64,000 bases of DNA from CAYVSP01 sp964453655 (GCA_964453655.1 CAYVSP010000001.1:1-64000), one strand, 5' to 3'. Shown: positions 41,311 to 50,795, counted from the first letter of the stretch. Notes: a model not told the origin generated them from the sequence alone. Made by a program: numbers and translations.

Positions 41311-43320
41311 CTATTCCCTTGTAAGCTTAAGGAGATCCTCTTCAGTAATTTGCTTAGTTCCAAGCTTGCGAGCCTTGGTAAGCTTGCTTTCGCCCACATT
41401 AGCGCCTACCACCAGGTAATCGGTATCCTTGCCTACACTTGTCTGGAATGTTCCGCCTAGTGCTCTTATTTTATCGGCCGCTTCGTCTCGACTCATTGAT
41501 TCAAGCGAACCAGTAATAACAAAAGTTTTACCTGCCAGTTTGCCATCAGCATGCGACCGATAAGTTGGCTGAACAGCCAGCTCTTTAAACTTACTCAGTA
41601 ATGTCTGGTTGTCTGAGTCGGCAAACCAGCCAAAGATTGATTCGGCCACAACATCACCGACACCTTCTACGGCCTCGAGTTCCTCAAGCGGGGCCTCAGC
41701 AAGTCCCTCTAATGATGAAAAATTTTCGGCTAAATCAATTGCCGTTTGGGTACCCACGTGGCGAATTCCCAGCCCATAAATAAACCGCGGCAGCTCGGGA
41801 TGTTTTTTTACCTGAATAGCTTTGACTAATTTCTCGGCCGATATGTCCGCAAACCGCTCCAAGGAAATGACCTGCTCACTCGTAAGCGTATAAATATCAG
41901 CCAAATCATGGACAAGCTTGGCATTGACTAACGCCTCAACGTTTTTTTCGCCGAGCGTATCAATATCTAACGCCCCTTTGCTGGCAAAATGTATTAAAGC
42001 CTGCTTAAGCAACACCGATCGGGTTGCTCCTTTAACACGGTAGACCGCTTCGCCTTGAGGACGTACAAAATTAAGCTCTGGGTACTGCCGCTTCAGCTCG
42101 GCTTCTATATCAAATGATTTGGCGGATTTTGGCCGCAAGTCTTTAATAACATGGTTAACTTGAGGAATAATGTCGCCAGCTTTGTAAATGACAACCGTAT
42201 CACCAACCCGCACATCCTTGCGGGCAATTTCATCAGCATTATGCAGGCTAGCGTGCTGTACGGTAGTACCGGCCACAATAACCGGGTCAAAAACAGCCAC
42301 CGGTGTAGCTGCACCGGTGCGGCCAATACTAATAACTATATCCTTTACTCTTGTAGTAGCTTCTTCAGCCGGATATTTATAGGCAATCGCGCCGCGGGGA
42401 TTTTTGCCTACGCTACCGAGCGTAGCCTGCAAACGGCGGTCATCAATCTTAACTACTAAGCCATCAGTATGATAAGCCAAATCATGCCGTAACCCTTCAA
42501 ATTTTTTGGCATAGAGTAACACGGCTTTGAAGTTTACTTCTGCATGTGCCTCTTTATCAACAATAAAGCCGAGCTCAGCCATCTGTTGGTAGGCAAAACT
42601 ATTGCGCGGTACGTCATTAGCATCGTCGCGAAGAAGGTCATAGCCATGAAACTCTAAGGGCCTGCCCGCAACCAGCTTAGGGTCAAGCTGCCGAATGGTG
42701 CCAGCCGCCAGATTGCGCGGATTGGCAAAAATCGGCAACCCGGCAGTCTCACGCTGTTTGTTAAGGGCTTCGAATTGTTTTTTACGCATAATCAGCTCAC
42801 CCCGGATTTCAGTGCGTCCTTTAGTAAAGGCACTTCCGCCATGCAGTTTTAGGGGCACGCTCGGCATAGTGCGCACATTACTTGTTACAACCTCGCCGAC
42901 TGTGCCGTCGCCCCGAGTAACCGCCCGCACTAATAGGCCATCTTGATAGTGCAAAGCACAGGCTAGACCGTCCTTTTTAGAATCTACCCAGAAGTCAGAT
43001 GATTGGACGCGTGAGTCTAGTTTAGTAATCCGCTCCAGCCAGGCTTTGGCTTCTTCGTCGCTAAAGCAATCTAATAAACTCATCATCCGCTGAGAGTGCG
43101 TAAACTTTTCGAAACCTTTGCTTGGTTCACCACCGATCCGTTGGGTTGGCGAATCTGCGGTTATAAGCCGTGGGTATTTTTCTTCAATTTGCTTAAGTTC
43201 TTGCATCAGTCCGTCATAAACAGCATCCGAAACAGTCGGCTTATCGAGAACATAGTATTCATGCGCGTAGTTATTCAGCAGTTTGCGTAACTCTTCGGCT
43301 CTTTTCTTAGGCTGGTTCAT
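41311..43320 (-). CDS. ligA: NAD-dependent DNA ligase
   Basis: 669 aa. Adenylation domain with the AMP-accepting Lys in KKDGLACAL near 113, the Ia domain at the N-terminus (YYVLDKPTVSDAVYDGLM), OB fold, HhH region (EAVEGVGDVVAESI) and a C-terminal BRCT domain. The zinc-finger cysteines expected between the OB and HhH domains (about 400-430) are not seen: ELKRQYPELNFVRPQGEAVYRV has none. It seals nicks in replication and repair. The start overlaps the preceding membrane gene by 4 nt. Confidence 0.96.
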   Translation of the reverse strand: MNQPKKRAEELRKLLNNYAHEYYVLDKPTVSDAVYDGLMQELKQIEEKYPRLITADSPTQRIGGEPSKGFEKFTHSQRMMSLLDCFSDEEAKAWLERITKLDSRVQSSDFWVDSKKDGLACALHYQDGLLVRAVTRGDGTVGEVVTSNVRTMPSVPLKLHGGSAFTKGRTEIRGELIMRKKQFEALNKQRETAGLPIFANPRNLAAGTIRQLDPKLVAGRPLEFHGYDLLRDDANDVPRNSFAYQQMAELGFIVDKEAHAEVNFKAVLLYAKKFEGLRHDLAYHTDGLVVKIDDRRLQATLGSVGKNPRGAIAYKYPAEEATTRVKDIVISIGRTGAATPVAVFDPVIVAGTTVQHASLHNADEIARKDVRVGDTVVIYKAGDIIPQVNHVIKDLRPKSAKSFDIEAELKRQYPELNFVRPQGEAVYRVKGATRSVLLKQALIHFASKGALDIDTLGEKNVEALVNAKLVHDLADIYTLTSEQVISLERFADISAEKLVKAIQVKKHPELPRFIYGLGIRHVGTQTAIDLAENFSSLEGLAEAPLEELEAVEGVGDVVAESIFGWFADSDNQTLLSKFKELAVQPTYRSHADGKLAGKTFVITGSLESMSRDEAADKIRALGGTFQTSVGKDTDYLVVGANVGESKLTKARKLGTKQITEEDLLKLTRE

Positions 43321-44279
43321 AGCAGTTCTCTATATAAGGTATACATATAGGCATGCACTATGGCCAGCGATGCCATGGTGCATAGAAAGAATGTCCACAC
43401 CGCAATTGGGGTTAGCCATAAAACCAACGGCAGCATTACAATGGCGGCGATTAATAAGAGCATGATGGGCAAAAGTATGATTTTTCTCAGCACCGTCCAG
43501 CGACGAAAGCGCACCAATTCACGCGCTGAGCGCAACGCTTTAAGCGGCGTCATGTCAGGCAGCGTCACTATATAGAGACCAAAGAGCGAAGAAGCAAGCA
43601 TAAACAGTGACGCTAAGGCAAGTAGAAAGAAAAGCAGTCCCCAAGCGACCTTTTCAACACCCGTCACCGCAATACCGTTGCCGATGACTATGTTATATAG
43701 CATGCCGCCGGCTGCAAAAGGTAGTAACTGCACCCCTATGACCAGCAGCACAAGCACAAAAGGTATAAGAGGATACATTCCCATGTAAAAGCCATCACGC
43801 ACCTTAATCTTATTGCCGGCTTGCCGCTGACGTAAGGTCCAGATGAGAGCCAAGCTTATTACTACCATCAATACCGACTGATATACGCCCGCAGTTGGCG
43901 TCCCATTATTCCCGGCCGTACTAAGCAGAGCACCAAAAAGTGTGAAACCAGTGGTTAGTTCAGCCAAGCGACCATTAAATAGACCGTGCAGACTTCCCTT
44001 TAGATCGCTTAGGTTTGTACTGGTGCCAAGTCCTCTTACTAAGATTACGGTCAATAAGCCATAAATAAGCACGATGCCTCCAAACAATCGCCAATCTACT
44101 AGTAAACGCCGCAGAGCCTTCTTTAATAACGCTATTGAACTGGGCAATTTGGCCGTTGGCTTCTGTTTTACATGCTTGCTGATGCGTAGTGTTCGATGTT
44201 TCGGAGTTGATAGGCGACGGGTTTTATTGACTGTCGCTTTAGACGCTGAACGCTTGGCAGGTTTTTGTTTTTTAGGCAT
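43317..44279 (-). CDS. Membrane protein with basic N-terminal tail
   Basis: 320 aa from ATG 44279, overlapping the htpX stop by 8 nt. The first 50 residues are Lys/Arg-rich (KKQKPAKRSASK...TVNKTRRL); then six or seven hydrophobic helices. The helical part resembles polytopic 'DUF' proteins related to the glycerophosphodiesterase membrane domain (LPDMTPLKALRSARELV near 230), but I do not assign it firmly. It is the third gene of a lemA-htpX-ligA operon. Confidence 0.7.
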   Translation of the reverse strand: MPKKQKPAKRSASKATVNKTRRLSTPKHRTLRISKHVKQKPTAKLPSSIALLKKALRRLLVDWRLFGGIVLIYGLLTVILVRGLGTSTNLSDLKGSLHGLFNGRLAELTTGFTLFGALLSTAGNNGTPTAGVYQSVLMVVISLALIWTLRQRQAGNKIKVRDGFYMGMYPLIPFVLVLLVIGVQLLPFAAGGMLYNIVIGNGIAVTGVEKVAWGLLFFLLALASLFMLASSLFGLYIVTLPDMTPLKALRSARELVRFRRWTVLRKIILLPIMLLLIAAIVMLPLVLWLTPIAVWTFFLCTMASLAIVHAYMYTLYRELL

Positions 44280-45150
44280 GTTGTTCCATTTGTTGTAATC
44301 GGGCAATGCGATCTTTGATTGGCGGGTGGGTACTGAATAAATTCGCCAGGCTGTGCCCCCCCTTAAGCGGATTGGCGAAAAACAGGTGTGCTGTCGAAGC
44401 GTTCTGTCGCTTCATCGTGCTACCAACGCGCTCAATTTTAGCTAAGGCGCTTTCCAGACCTTCTGGATAACGAGTAGTCAGAGCACCGGTAGCATCTGCC
44501 AGGTATTCGCGTTGTCTGGAAACAGCCAACTGAATAAATGTAGCGACAATTGGCGCAATTATGGCGGCAGCTATGCCTAAAAAGAAAAAAAGCTGGTTAT
44601 TATCATTGTCGTCGTTATTTCGAAACCAGGTCATTCTGAGCATGATATCGGCAAACAGACTGACGATTGCTACCAATGCAAAAGCTATCATGGCAACTCT
44701 GATGTCATAATTCTTAACATGTCCCATCTCGTGCGCTATAACACCCTCTAGCTCCTTATCGTCCATGATTTCAAGCAACCCGCTAGTGACAGCCACGGAC
44801 GAGTGTCGAGGGTCGCGGCCGGTCGCAAACGCGTTAGGCGCCGGATCATTCATGATGTAAACCTCAGGCGTAGGCAGGCCGTCAGTAATGGCTAGATTCT
44901 CCACAATTCGGTATAAGCGAGGGTTATCACGCTTAGCAATCGGATGGGCTTGGTTTACCGCTAAAGCCAGCTTGCTGCCGGTAAAATAGCTAATAAGTAC
45001 ATACACTAGAGCCCCTACTATTATGAAGGGAGTTATGGATGTATTGCCACTATAGCCAGCAAAAATCCAACCAACTAAGCCGACAAAGACAACAAATAGC
45101 AACATGATTAGTGCGGTCTTGCGTTTATTGCTTGCAATGGCGCTATACAA
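44272..45150 (-). CDS. htpX: HtpX-type membrane zinc protease
   Basis: 292 aa M48 family. Two N-terminal helices, VIAHEMGHVKNYD zinc motif near 142, two more helices, then the third ligand in ASRQREYLADATGA near 214 (Glu). Degrades misfolded membrane proteins. It starts 39 nt after lemA, a common pairing. Confidence 0.94.
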   Translation of the reverse strand: MYSAIASNKRKTALIMLLFVVFVGLVGWIFAGYSGNTSITPFIIVGALVYVLISYFTGSKLALAVNQAHPIAKRDNPRLYRIVENLAITDGLPTPEVYIMNDPAPNAFATGRDPRHSSVAVTSGLLEIMDDKELEGVIAHEMGHVKNYDIRVAMIAFALVAIVSLFADIMLRMTWFRNNDDNDNNQLFFFLGIAAAIIAPIVATFIQLAVSRQREYLADATGALTTRYPEGLESALAKIERVGSTMKRQNASTAHLFFANPLKGGHSLANLFSTHPPIKDRIARLQQMEQHA

Positions 45151-45189
45151 AGAACTACTCCAGTCTGCTCTTATGTACTGGCATCACTC

Positions 45190-45750
45190 TTAAAATTTTA
45201 CATCTGTTGGTTGTGCAATGGCAGCTTGTTCATTCTCGCCGACTTCAAAAAACTCGCGCGTTTTGAAGCCAAGCATTCCGGCAAAGATACTAGTCGGGAA
45301 AACTTTGATTTTGGTATTAAGATCACGGGCTGAACCATTATAGAACCGTCTGGAAGCCTGGATTTTGTCCTCTGTATCAACTAATTCAGCCTGCAGTTCT
45401 TTAAAATTATCGCTAGCTTTTAGGTCAGGGTAAGCCTCGGCAACCGCAAATAGACTTTTTAAGGCCGCTTGGAACTGGTTCTCTGCCTTGCCGGCATCAG
45501 CTGGACCTTGCGCACTAAGCGTCTTGGCGCGTGCTGCAGTTACATCTTCAAAAACTTGTTTTTCATGCGCCGCATACCCTTTAACAGTATTAACGAGATT
45601 TGGGATAAGGTCGGCCCGTCTCTTCAGCTGGACCGTAATATCGCTCCAGGCTTCATCAACCCGTACGTTGGTACGCACTAAACCGTTATACATGACAACA
45701 CCAGCCACTAGAAGCAGACCTAAAATGACCAACACTATTACAATCGGCAT
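45190..45750 (-). CDS. lemA: LemA family protein
   Basis: 186 aa. One N-terminal membrane helix, then the LemA helical domain: YNGLVRTNVRVDEAWSDITVQLKRRADLIPNLVNTVKGYA and SRRFYNGSARDLNTKI with FPTSIFAGMLGF. The function of LemA is not settled; here it is upstream of htpX. Extended -10 (TGA-TATAAT) and a GGGGG ribosome binding site give it a normal leader. Confidence 0.95.
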   Translation of the reverse strand: MPIVIVLVILGLLLVAGVVMYNGLVRTNVRVDEAWSDITVQLKRRADLIPNLVNTVKGYAAHEKQVFEDVTAARAKTLSAQGPADAGKAENQFQAALKSLFAVAEAYPDLKASDNFKELQAELVDTEDKIQASRRFYNGSARDLNTKIKVFPTSIFAGMLGFKTREFFEVGENEQAAIAQPTDVKF

Positions 45751-45810
45751 CTGATTACCCCCTAAATTACCCTTTAATTATATCACTGAAGCGTACAAAA
45801 AGCTGACAAA

Positions 45811-45921
45811 CCACAAGTTGAGAGGATTCAACTTGTGGAAAGGAAGAACAACACAAAGCCCCGTTAAATTTGCACTACTAGTTCGTGCAAATTTCAAACG
45901 GGGCCGCTGTTAGTTCTGACG
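45811..45921. repeat. Structured repeat element, copy 3
   Basis: P1: CCACAAGTTGA/TCAACTTGTGG (11 bp, loop GAGGAT). P2: CCCCGTT/AACGGGG and AAATTTGCAC/GTGCAAATTT, loop TACTAGTTC. Outer pairing AGAAC-AACA / TGTT-A-GTTCT. It ends GACG at 45921, directly abutting the CCA end of tRNA-Leu(UAA). Confidence 0.9.
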
Positions 45922-46009
45922 TGGTGGGCGAGGTGGGACTTGAACCCACAAGGCTTATTCAGCCAACGGATTTTAAGTCCGTCGCGTATACCAATTCCGC
46001 CACTCGCCC
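45922..46009 (-). tRNA. tRNA-Leu(UAA)
   Basis: Acceptor GGGCGAG/CTCGCCC, anticodon loop CTTAAAA (UAA), long variable arm, T-loop TTCAAGT, CCA encoded. One nt separates it from tRNA-Cys, so the two are cotranscribed, with repeat copy 3 following. Confidence 0.95.
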
Positions 46010-46010
46010 T

Positions 46011-46084
46011 TGGAGGCGCGTACGGGTAATGCTCCCGTCTACTGGGTTTTGCAGACCCATGCCTAACTTCTCGGCCAACGCGCC
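46011..46084 (-). tRNA. tRNA-Cys(GCA) with non-canonical elbow
   Basis: Acceptor GGCGCGT/ACGCGCC, discriminator U73, anticodon loop CTGCAAA (GCA), CCA encoded. All four stems pair perfectly. The T-loop is AGCATTA instead of TTCRANN, and D-loop G18 is A. A54 with U58 and A18 with G55 replace the usual elbow contacts. TATAAT lies about 25 nt upstream. Confidence 0.92.
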
Positions 46085-46131
46085 TTGATTTGAAAAGACG
46101 GAATAATTATAGCTTACGCTAGTTGGCGAAG

Positions 46132-46170
46132 GAAAAGTTAATTGTAGCGTTGGCCTTTAATTAACTTTTC
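46132..46170. terminator. 12-bp inverted repeat at end of 46170-46787 gene
   Basis: GAAAAGTTAATT/AATTAACTTTTC, perfect, 15-nt loop. On the minus strand it ends CTTTTCCTT. AT-rich terminator candidate upstream of the tRNA-Cys promoter. Confidence 0.6.
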
Positions 46171-46787
46171 TATTTTCGTGTTTTGCGGAAGGTTGATAGA
46201 TCGTAAAAGTTGAACGAAGTAGCTTTAGGTTTAGTAGTGTTAAGTGCAATTTTAACTTCGGCTACTTTGATTTGGTTAGCATTTTGGAGATTATTGGACT
46301 TATGTCCGGTGTCGTCAGAAATATGAAGGGTTGTTTGCTTGTTATCCTTAGCCTTCTGCAGAAACGCCGTGTCTGTAATTGTCGCAACAACCTGGTCCTC
46401 GTCTTGAGAGCCTGGATTAAAGTGCCCGAATAGGAAGTTTCCTTTATCGTCTGTTATGAACAAACCTTCGGCTTTATGAGGAACAGGTTTACCATCACTT
46501 GGGCTTAGCCCATTTCCTGGATTCATCTTTATAGTTATTTGTATAGAATTAAGCTTCGATGTATTGATAGTTTTAACATCAACAACTGCATCGTTTCCAG
46601 TTGAACGACTAACGCAACCCCAGCGCGCGAGACAGGTAGCCGTTTCGGTACCAGGCCTTAGCTTGGCTTGAATATTAGATTTAGCTTCCGCCGTAGGTAC
46701 AGCTAATATAAATCCGGCAACAACAAGTATCGCTGTTGCAGCTATCAACTGTTTTATTCTAAAAGCTAACTTGCCCATGTAATACAT
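46170..46787 (-). CDS. Secreted hypothetical protein
   Basis: 205 aa at most; the likely start is the in-frame ATG at 46778 (MGKLAFRIKQ). Signal peptide with cleavage after AEA near residue 35, then a beta-rich domain with two Cys (TCLARWGC) and VDVKTINTSKLNSIQITIKM. No family assigned. The stop lies in a 12-bp inverted repeat. Confidence 0.65.
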   Translation of the reverse strand: MYYMGKLAFRIKQLIAATAILVVAGFILAVPTAEAKSNIQAKLRPGTETATCLARWGCVSRSTGNDAVVDVKTINTSKLNSIQITIKMNPGNGLSPSDGKPVPHKAEGLFITDDKGNFLFGHFNPGSQDEDQVVATITDTAFLQKAKDNKQTTLHISDDTGHKSNNLQNANQIKVAEVKIALNTTKPKATSFNFYDLSTFRKTRK

Positions 46788-46862
46788 ACCTAAACTTATA
46801 TATCATATCAACAATACTACTTTTATTGAATTTTGTCAAACATTTTGTCAGCTACAATGACC

Positions 46863-47321
46863 TCAGAAAAGTAAAGCCTCATTCAATGTCGTGACTTCAA
46901 CTTCAGTAAGACCAAGCCCAGCAAACGGCCGGCCCGGTCTGGAGTACACAATCTCTACAGTCTGTTTCAGTCGTAGTTTACTGTCTTCGGTGCCATCATG
47001 CCTAAGCGCAAGAGCTCGTTTGCACAGAGACGTTATTGCCTCGTGTTCGGAATCTACTGCCCCCACCCGTGCTTCCATCGCCAGCAACATGGCGTCTAGT
47101 CTAGCTTCTTCATTGCTCTTTCGTTCAATGAGATCTGTCACAAAATCTTGTGACCCAGAAAACACGCCAATAAATTCACGGCCGCTGTTGTAAGCTTCAG
47201 CGTATAGCTGTGTTGCTCTACTACCGATAGCTTGGGCCACTCTTATCACTGGCTGAATTGGCCCCAGGATAGATTCTCTTGATAACTCGCCTGCTTTAGA
47301 ACTCCTCGTTATTAACGACAA
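46863..47321 (-). CDS. Hypothetical protein
   Basis: 152 aa from TTG 47321; TATAAT ends about 5 nt before it, so this rare start fits a leaderless mRNA. All-helical, soluble. No family recognised. It is divergent from the large 47441-49195 gene. Confidence 0.5.
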   Translation of the reverse strand: MSLITRSSKAGELSRESILGPIQPVIRVAQAIGSRATQLYAEAYNSGREFIGVFSGSQDFVTDLIERKSNEEARLDAMLLAMEARVGAVDSEHEAITSLCKRALALRHDGTEDSKLRLKQTVEIVYSRPGRPFAGLGLTEVEVTTLNEALLF

Positions 47322-47440
47322 AAACCATTATAGAAGCGGTTCGGGGATTAAAATGCCGGAATTTTCATAGTTCTTCTCATTTTGCAATATAACAATAAAC
47401 TTGCAATTAGAGTAATATTAAGGTTAAGTAGATTGTAATT

Positions 47441-49195
47441 ATGGCGGACCTTCATGTAGTACGAGACCCCTCGGGTGAATCTATGCTTGACCTTGAAAGT
47501 TGGGTCATGCATCCAGCACAGGCCGCTTACGAACTTGATCAACGACTTAGTGATTTCATGAGCGAAGGTGGATTACGAGATCAAGCCGCTGATAGCCCTG
47601 AACGTGTTGCGGCTATTGATTCTATTCTAGACCTCTTTGATGCTTCCTTAGGAGATCGGATGGCGGACTTCTCAGTGTACGCTGGTGAAGTAGCAAGTTT
47701 TATTGATAACCATCCCGAGTTTTGCCAAATAGCTGGTCTGCAAAACCACAGCAATGCCCCGGGCGATGAGGAAAGTTCTTCTGCTCATGTAAGAAAGCCC
47801 CCAGTAGCCGGTCGTCGAAACCTTGAACCACCGAAACCACAAGATGTTGTCCCTCTCGAAGATGATAACGAAGTATACGCATATGTTGTCCATAGTGATA
47901 TCCTAACGGCGATAGACGCCTTAAATAAGATGCGTCGGCGTGCAATCGATGACCGCCTTATAACTGGGCAAGAAGCTGAAGTAGGCGAACGAATGCGGCT
48001 AATGACTGAAGCTCTCGTTAAATTAGGTGAGGGTACTTTTGAAGAATGTAATGAAGTAGTAGTAAGTAGATATAGCTCCCTTATAAAGCCTGGGCGGGAA
48101 AATAATCCAATACCGGTAGTTGCAGAAGAATATGTGCCACCCGTCGCGGTGGCTGTAACCGTTCCGCGTATACCAGAAAAGGGGCTATCTCCTTCGCACA
48201 CACCACTCATAAGAGATCGCCCTCTGTTGCGTCCAGCTGAACAAGTTGAACCATTTACAACCGAACCGAAGCCCGCCCCAGTTGCAGCAGGAATGGGCCA
48301 AGAAGTCCTCGGAAAAGCTGGTAATCTAAATAAGGCAGATGGTCAGCCTGAATCAGTGCTACCACCAAAGTCTACCAAAAAGCGACGCCGTTTGGCTGTT
48401 GCCTTTGCCGCAGTAAAGGCCACTTTTACTCCTCGTAAACCAGCCCACGCCATCAATAGGCAAAAGCTTAACCCTTACCAGCCGATTGAGCACCATGCCA
48501 AGCCGCTTCATGCCAAAAAGCCCATCAGATCAGCAATTAAGGTATACGCAACCAAGCTAAGCAACTTGGTTCATTCTGATAAAGACAATAACAAGCAACC
48601 TCGTGGTCTGCGAGCAAGAATCGAGTCTCACATACCACAGGGGTTACAAAATAAAATTAGCTCATTTAAAAAACGTCGAGAGCAATATGTGTATGAAGTT
48701 AAGTATGGCGACCGAAGAAGCATAGGAAAAACAGTGGGAGGTGTAGCACTCTTAAGTCTCGCACTTTATGCTGGCATAAGATCTAATAATAACGGAGAAG
48801 AACAAGCATCGCGAACCCCTCGCCCAACCGCTGCTTCACCTGCACCGGAGACTCTTTCAACCATACCACTACCAACTGCCACAACAATTCCTGAGGCCAC
48901 CGCTCCAAGTGACGATGCTGCAACAAAAACACCAGGCAACCCATCCGCTCAGGAAACACCCGCACCTGCCATTGAGTATCATATCGTTAAACTTACGCCA
49001 GGTCTTACTCCAGAAGAAGCTGCCGTAAGACAAATGGCACGAATAGGTTTTCCAAAAGGTAAAGACGGCAAGTTTCGATTGAAAGATGTTAGAAATTTTA
49101 CCGACAGGGCACTAATGATAAGCGGCGTTACGCGAGCCGATGCCTACAACCTGCCAATAGACTTTGAGCTAAAAGTACCCAACACGCGGAGATAG
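47441..49195 (+). CDS. Large single-pass membrane protein, unknown
   Basis: 584 aa. Helical N-terminal domain (1-115), a second soluble region (about 150-235), basic Pro/Lys-rich stretch (about 300-420, e.g. KKRRRLAVAFAAVKATF), one membrane helix (about 437-451), then a Thr/Pro/Ala-rich extracellular linker and a C-terminal domain (about 520-584, YHIVKLTPGLTPEEAAVRQM). It probably spans the membrane with a stalk. TAGATT lies 6 nt before the ATG. Function unknown. Confidence 0.65.
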   Translation: MADLHVVRDPSGESMLDLESWVMHPAQAAYELDQRLSDFMSEGGLRDQAADSPERVAAIDSILDLFDASLGDRMADFSVYAGEVASFIDNHPEFCQIAGLQNHSNAPGDEESSSAHVRKPPVAGRRNLEPPKPQDVVPLEDDNEVYAYVVHSDILTAIDALNKMRRRAIDDRLITGQEAEVGERMRLMTEALVKLGEGTFEECNEVVVSRYSSLIKPGRENNPIPVVAEEYVPPVAVAVTVPRIPEKGLSPSHTPLIRDRPLLRPAEQVEPFTTEPKPAPVAAGMGQEVLGKAGNLNKADGQPESVLPPKSTKKRRRLAVAFAAVKATFTPRKPAHAINRQKLNPYQPIEHHAKPLHAKKPIRSAIKVYATKLSNLVHSDKDNNKQPRGLRARIESHIPQGLQNKISSFKKRREQYVYEVKYGDRRSIGKTVGGVALLSLALYAGIRSNNNGEEQASRTPRPTAASPAPETLSTIPLPTATTIPEATAPSDDAATKTPGNPSAQETPAPAIEYHIVKLTPGLTPEEAAVRQMARIGFPKGKDGKFRLKDVRNFTDRALMISGVTRADAYNLPIDFELKVPNTRR

Positions 49196-49258
49196 CTTAT
49201 CTAAGCTCCTCCCTTTAATTCTTTGTCTTAATAAAATTAAACTCTAAAAATGGTTAGC

Positions 49259-49870
49259 TTATACAAAAGAGCCGGTTTTAACTTTACCAGCTCTTTTATA
49301 GTTGGCGAAGATAACACCACTTGGCGTAACATTAGAATACGTCATTTCCCAAGTGTGAGGGACGGCATTGTCATCAAATAGGCGCTTGCCCTTACCCAAT
49401 ACAACAGGGAACGTCTTTAGCCATAGTTCATCTACCAGATCGTTTTGCAGCAACGTTTGGGCAAGCTTACTGCTTCCATGCACCTGCAATATCGGGCCGG
49501 TCTGCGCTTTCAGTTCCTTTAGCTTGGTAGCTACATCCCCGTTAATAAGCTCGCTATTATCCCAAATAAGTTTCGGCGAGCCATGTGACACCACATACTT
49601 CTTGGCCTTGTTGAAGGGGCCGGCAACCGGATTAGCTTTTGGGTCCTGCTGCGGCCAATACGGAGCAAAGATGTCATAGGTCTTGCGCCCCAGCAGGAGG
49701 TCAAAAGACCCGCTTATCTGCTTGCCCATTTCCTGCCCTGCGGCTTCGTCAAAATAGGGGAAGGTCCAGCCGCCATACTTAAAGCCCTCGGCTCTATCCT
49801 CATCTGAGCCACCTGGTGCTTGCATAACTCCGTCAAGTGAAACAAAAGTTAAAACAACTATCTTTCTCAT
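49259..49870 (-). CDS. RibD C-terminal/dihydrofolate-reductase-family protein
   Basis: 203 aa. LTFVSLDGVMQAPGG at the start, LLGRKTYDIFAPYWP near 58, LQVHGSSKLAQTLLQNDLVDELWL near 128 and FPVVLGKGKRLF follow the RibD_C/YyaP family. It likely binds NADPH; the substrate is not known for these stand-alone proteins. The start overlaps the preceding small gene by 4 nt, and the terminator hairpin lies in the last codons. Confidence 0.85.
   Translation of the reverse strand: MRKIVVLTFVSLDGVMQAPGGSDEDRAEGFKYGGWTFPYFDEAAGQEMGKQISGSFDLLLGRKTYDIFAPYWPQQDPKANPVAGPFNKAKKYVVSHGSPKLIWDNSELINGDVATKLKELKAQTGPILQVHGSSKLAQTLLQNDLVDELWLKTFPVVLGKGKRLFDDNAVPHTWEMTYSNVTPSGVIFANYKRAGKVKTGSFV
49265..49297 (-). terminator. 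Terminator inside the end of the RibD-like gene
   Basis: AAAAGAGCTGG/CCGGCTCTTTT (one G-U pair), followed on the minus strand by GTAT. The last codons of the gene are within the hairpin. Confidence 0.7.
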
Positions 49871-50097
49871 TCTTTGCTTTCCTCCCGCTCAAGAGCTTTT
49901 TCGGCTGCCTGATCGGCTACCCGGTCGGCGGCGGTTTGATTTTTGTCTTTAATTAGATAGACGGCTATTAAAGTAATCCAGAATAACGGTAGACTGATCA
50001 AGAAGAATAAAATAAAACTATAGCCTTTGCGATGCGCCACCATGGCTGGCCAAAAAGCCAGAATTATCCAAAGAATTAGTCCTAATAAATACCACAT
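49867..50097 (-). CDS. Small two-helix membrane protein
   Basis: 76 aa. Two hydrophobic helices (2-20 and 27-48) and a charged C-terminal helix rich in Ala/Glu (AADRVADQAAEKALEREE). Resembles small 'superinfection immunity'-like or phospholipase-type PLDc_N proteins only in topology. Its stop overlaps the RibD-like gene (ATGA). GGGGGAAG precedes the ATG. Confidence 0.7.
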   Translation of the reverse strand: MWYLLGLILWIILAFWPAMVAHRKGYSFILFFLISLPLFWITLIAVYLIKDKNQTAADRVADQAAEKALEREESKE

Positions 50098-50231
50098 ACT
50101 TCCCCCTTACTTTTCTAATGCAATTGTACACTAAAACTCGTTATGCTAAGAGTTACGAGCCATATTGACCGACAAATGCTTTATACCGCGCAATGTTTTC
50201 AAGCGTGTGTGGAAGGATGCTATCACTATCA

Positions 50232-50795
50232 TTACAAGACTTTGGTAACCTTATCTCTGAGGCTCTCAAACTCTGTATATCCTGCCCGTTGATTAAAGTG
50301 TCCTGCATTTGGAACAAAGCTTAGTTTTACTCCAAGCTGTTTAGCAAGTTCTTCTCCGTTACCCAAACTAACATACGGATCATCATCAGATTGAAACACA
50401 ACAAAGTGTGCAGCGTTTTTCTTGATTGTTTCCCAGTCAAAGTCAAAGCCGCTAAAAGCAACATCACGATCATAGTTTAAAATTGGCCTGACCCCAACGG
50501 GCGCACCAACAAAGAACGTAGCCTTTATTGGTTGTTTAAGCTTTTCTAATACTCTAAGTGTAAATACCCCGCCCAAACTATGCCCGATGATAATAGTATC
50601 TCCATCCAAGCTATCCATGTACTGATGGAAAACCTCAAACCACTCTGAAACTTTTGCCGCTAATACAGGAGGGGATGGAAATTGCGGGACAGTAACTACG
50701 CAACCCTTTGCTTCTAATTCCTTTTTCATCCAAGGGAACCAGTTCTCTTGCGGATGACCTTCGGTTCCGTGGAAGATAAACACCTTAGCTTTCAT
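50232..50795 (-). CDS. RBBP9/YdeN-type serine hydrolase
   Basis: 187 aa from ATG 50795 (TATTAT 6 nt upstream; an in-frame TTG further up lies before the promoter). FIFHGTEGHPQENWFPWMKKEL at the start, nucleophile elbow GHSLGG near 80, SDDDPYVSLGNGEEL near 137 and the catalytic His in PNAGHFNQRAGY near 163. Cytoplasmic alpha/beta hydrolase; substrate unknown. Confidence 0.88.
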   Translation of the reverse strand: MKAKVFIFHGTEGHPQENWFPWMKKELEAKGCVVTVPQFPSPPVLAAKVSEWFEVFHQYMDSLDGDTIIIGHSLGGVFTLRVLEKLKQPIKATFFVGAPVGVRPILNYDRDVAFSGFDFDWETIKKNAAHFVVFQSDDDPYVSLGNGEELAKQLGVKLSFVPNAGHFNQRAGYTEFESLRDKVTKVL

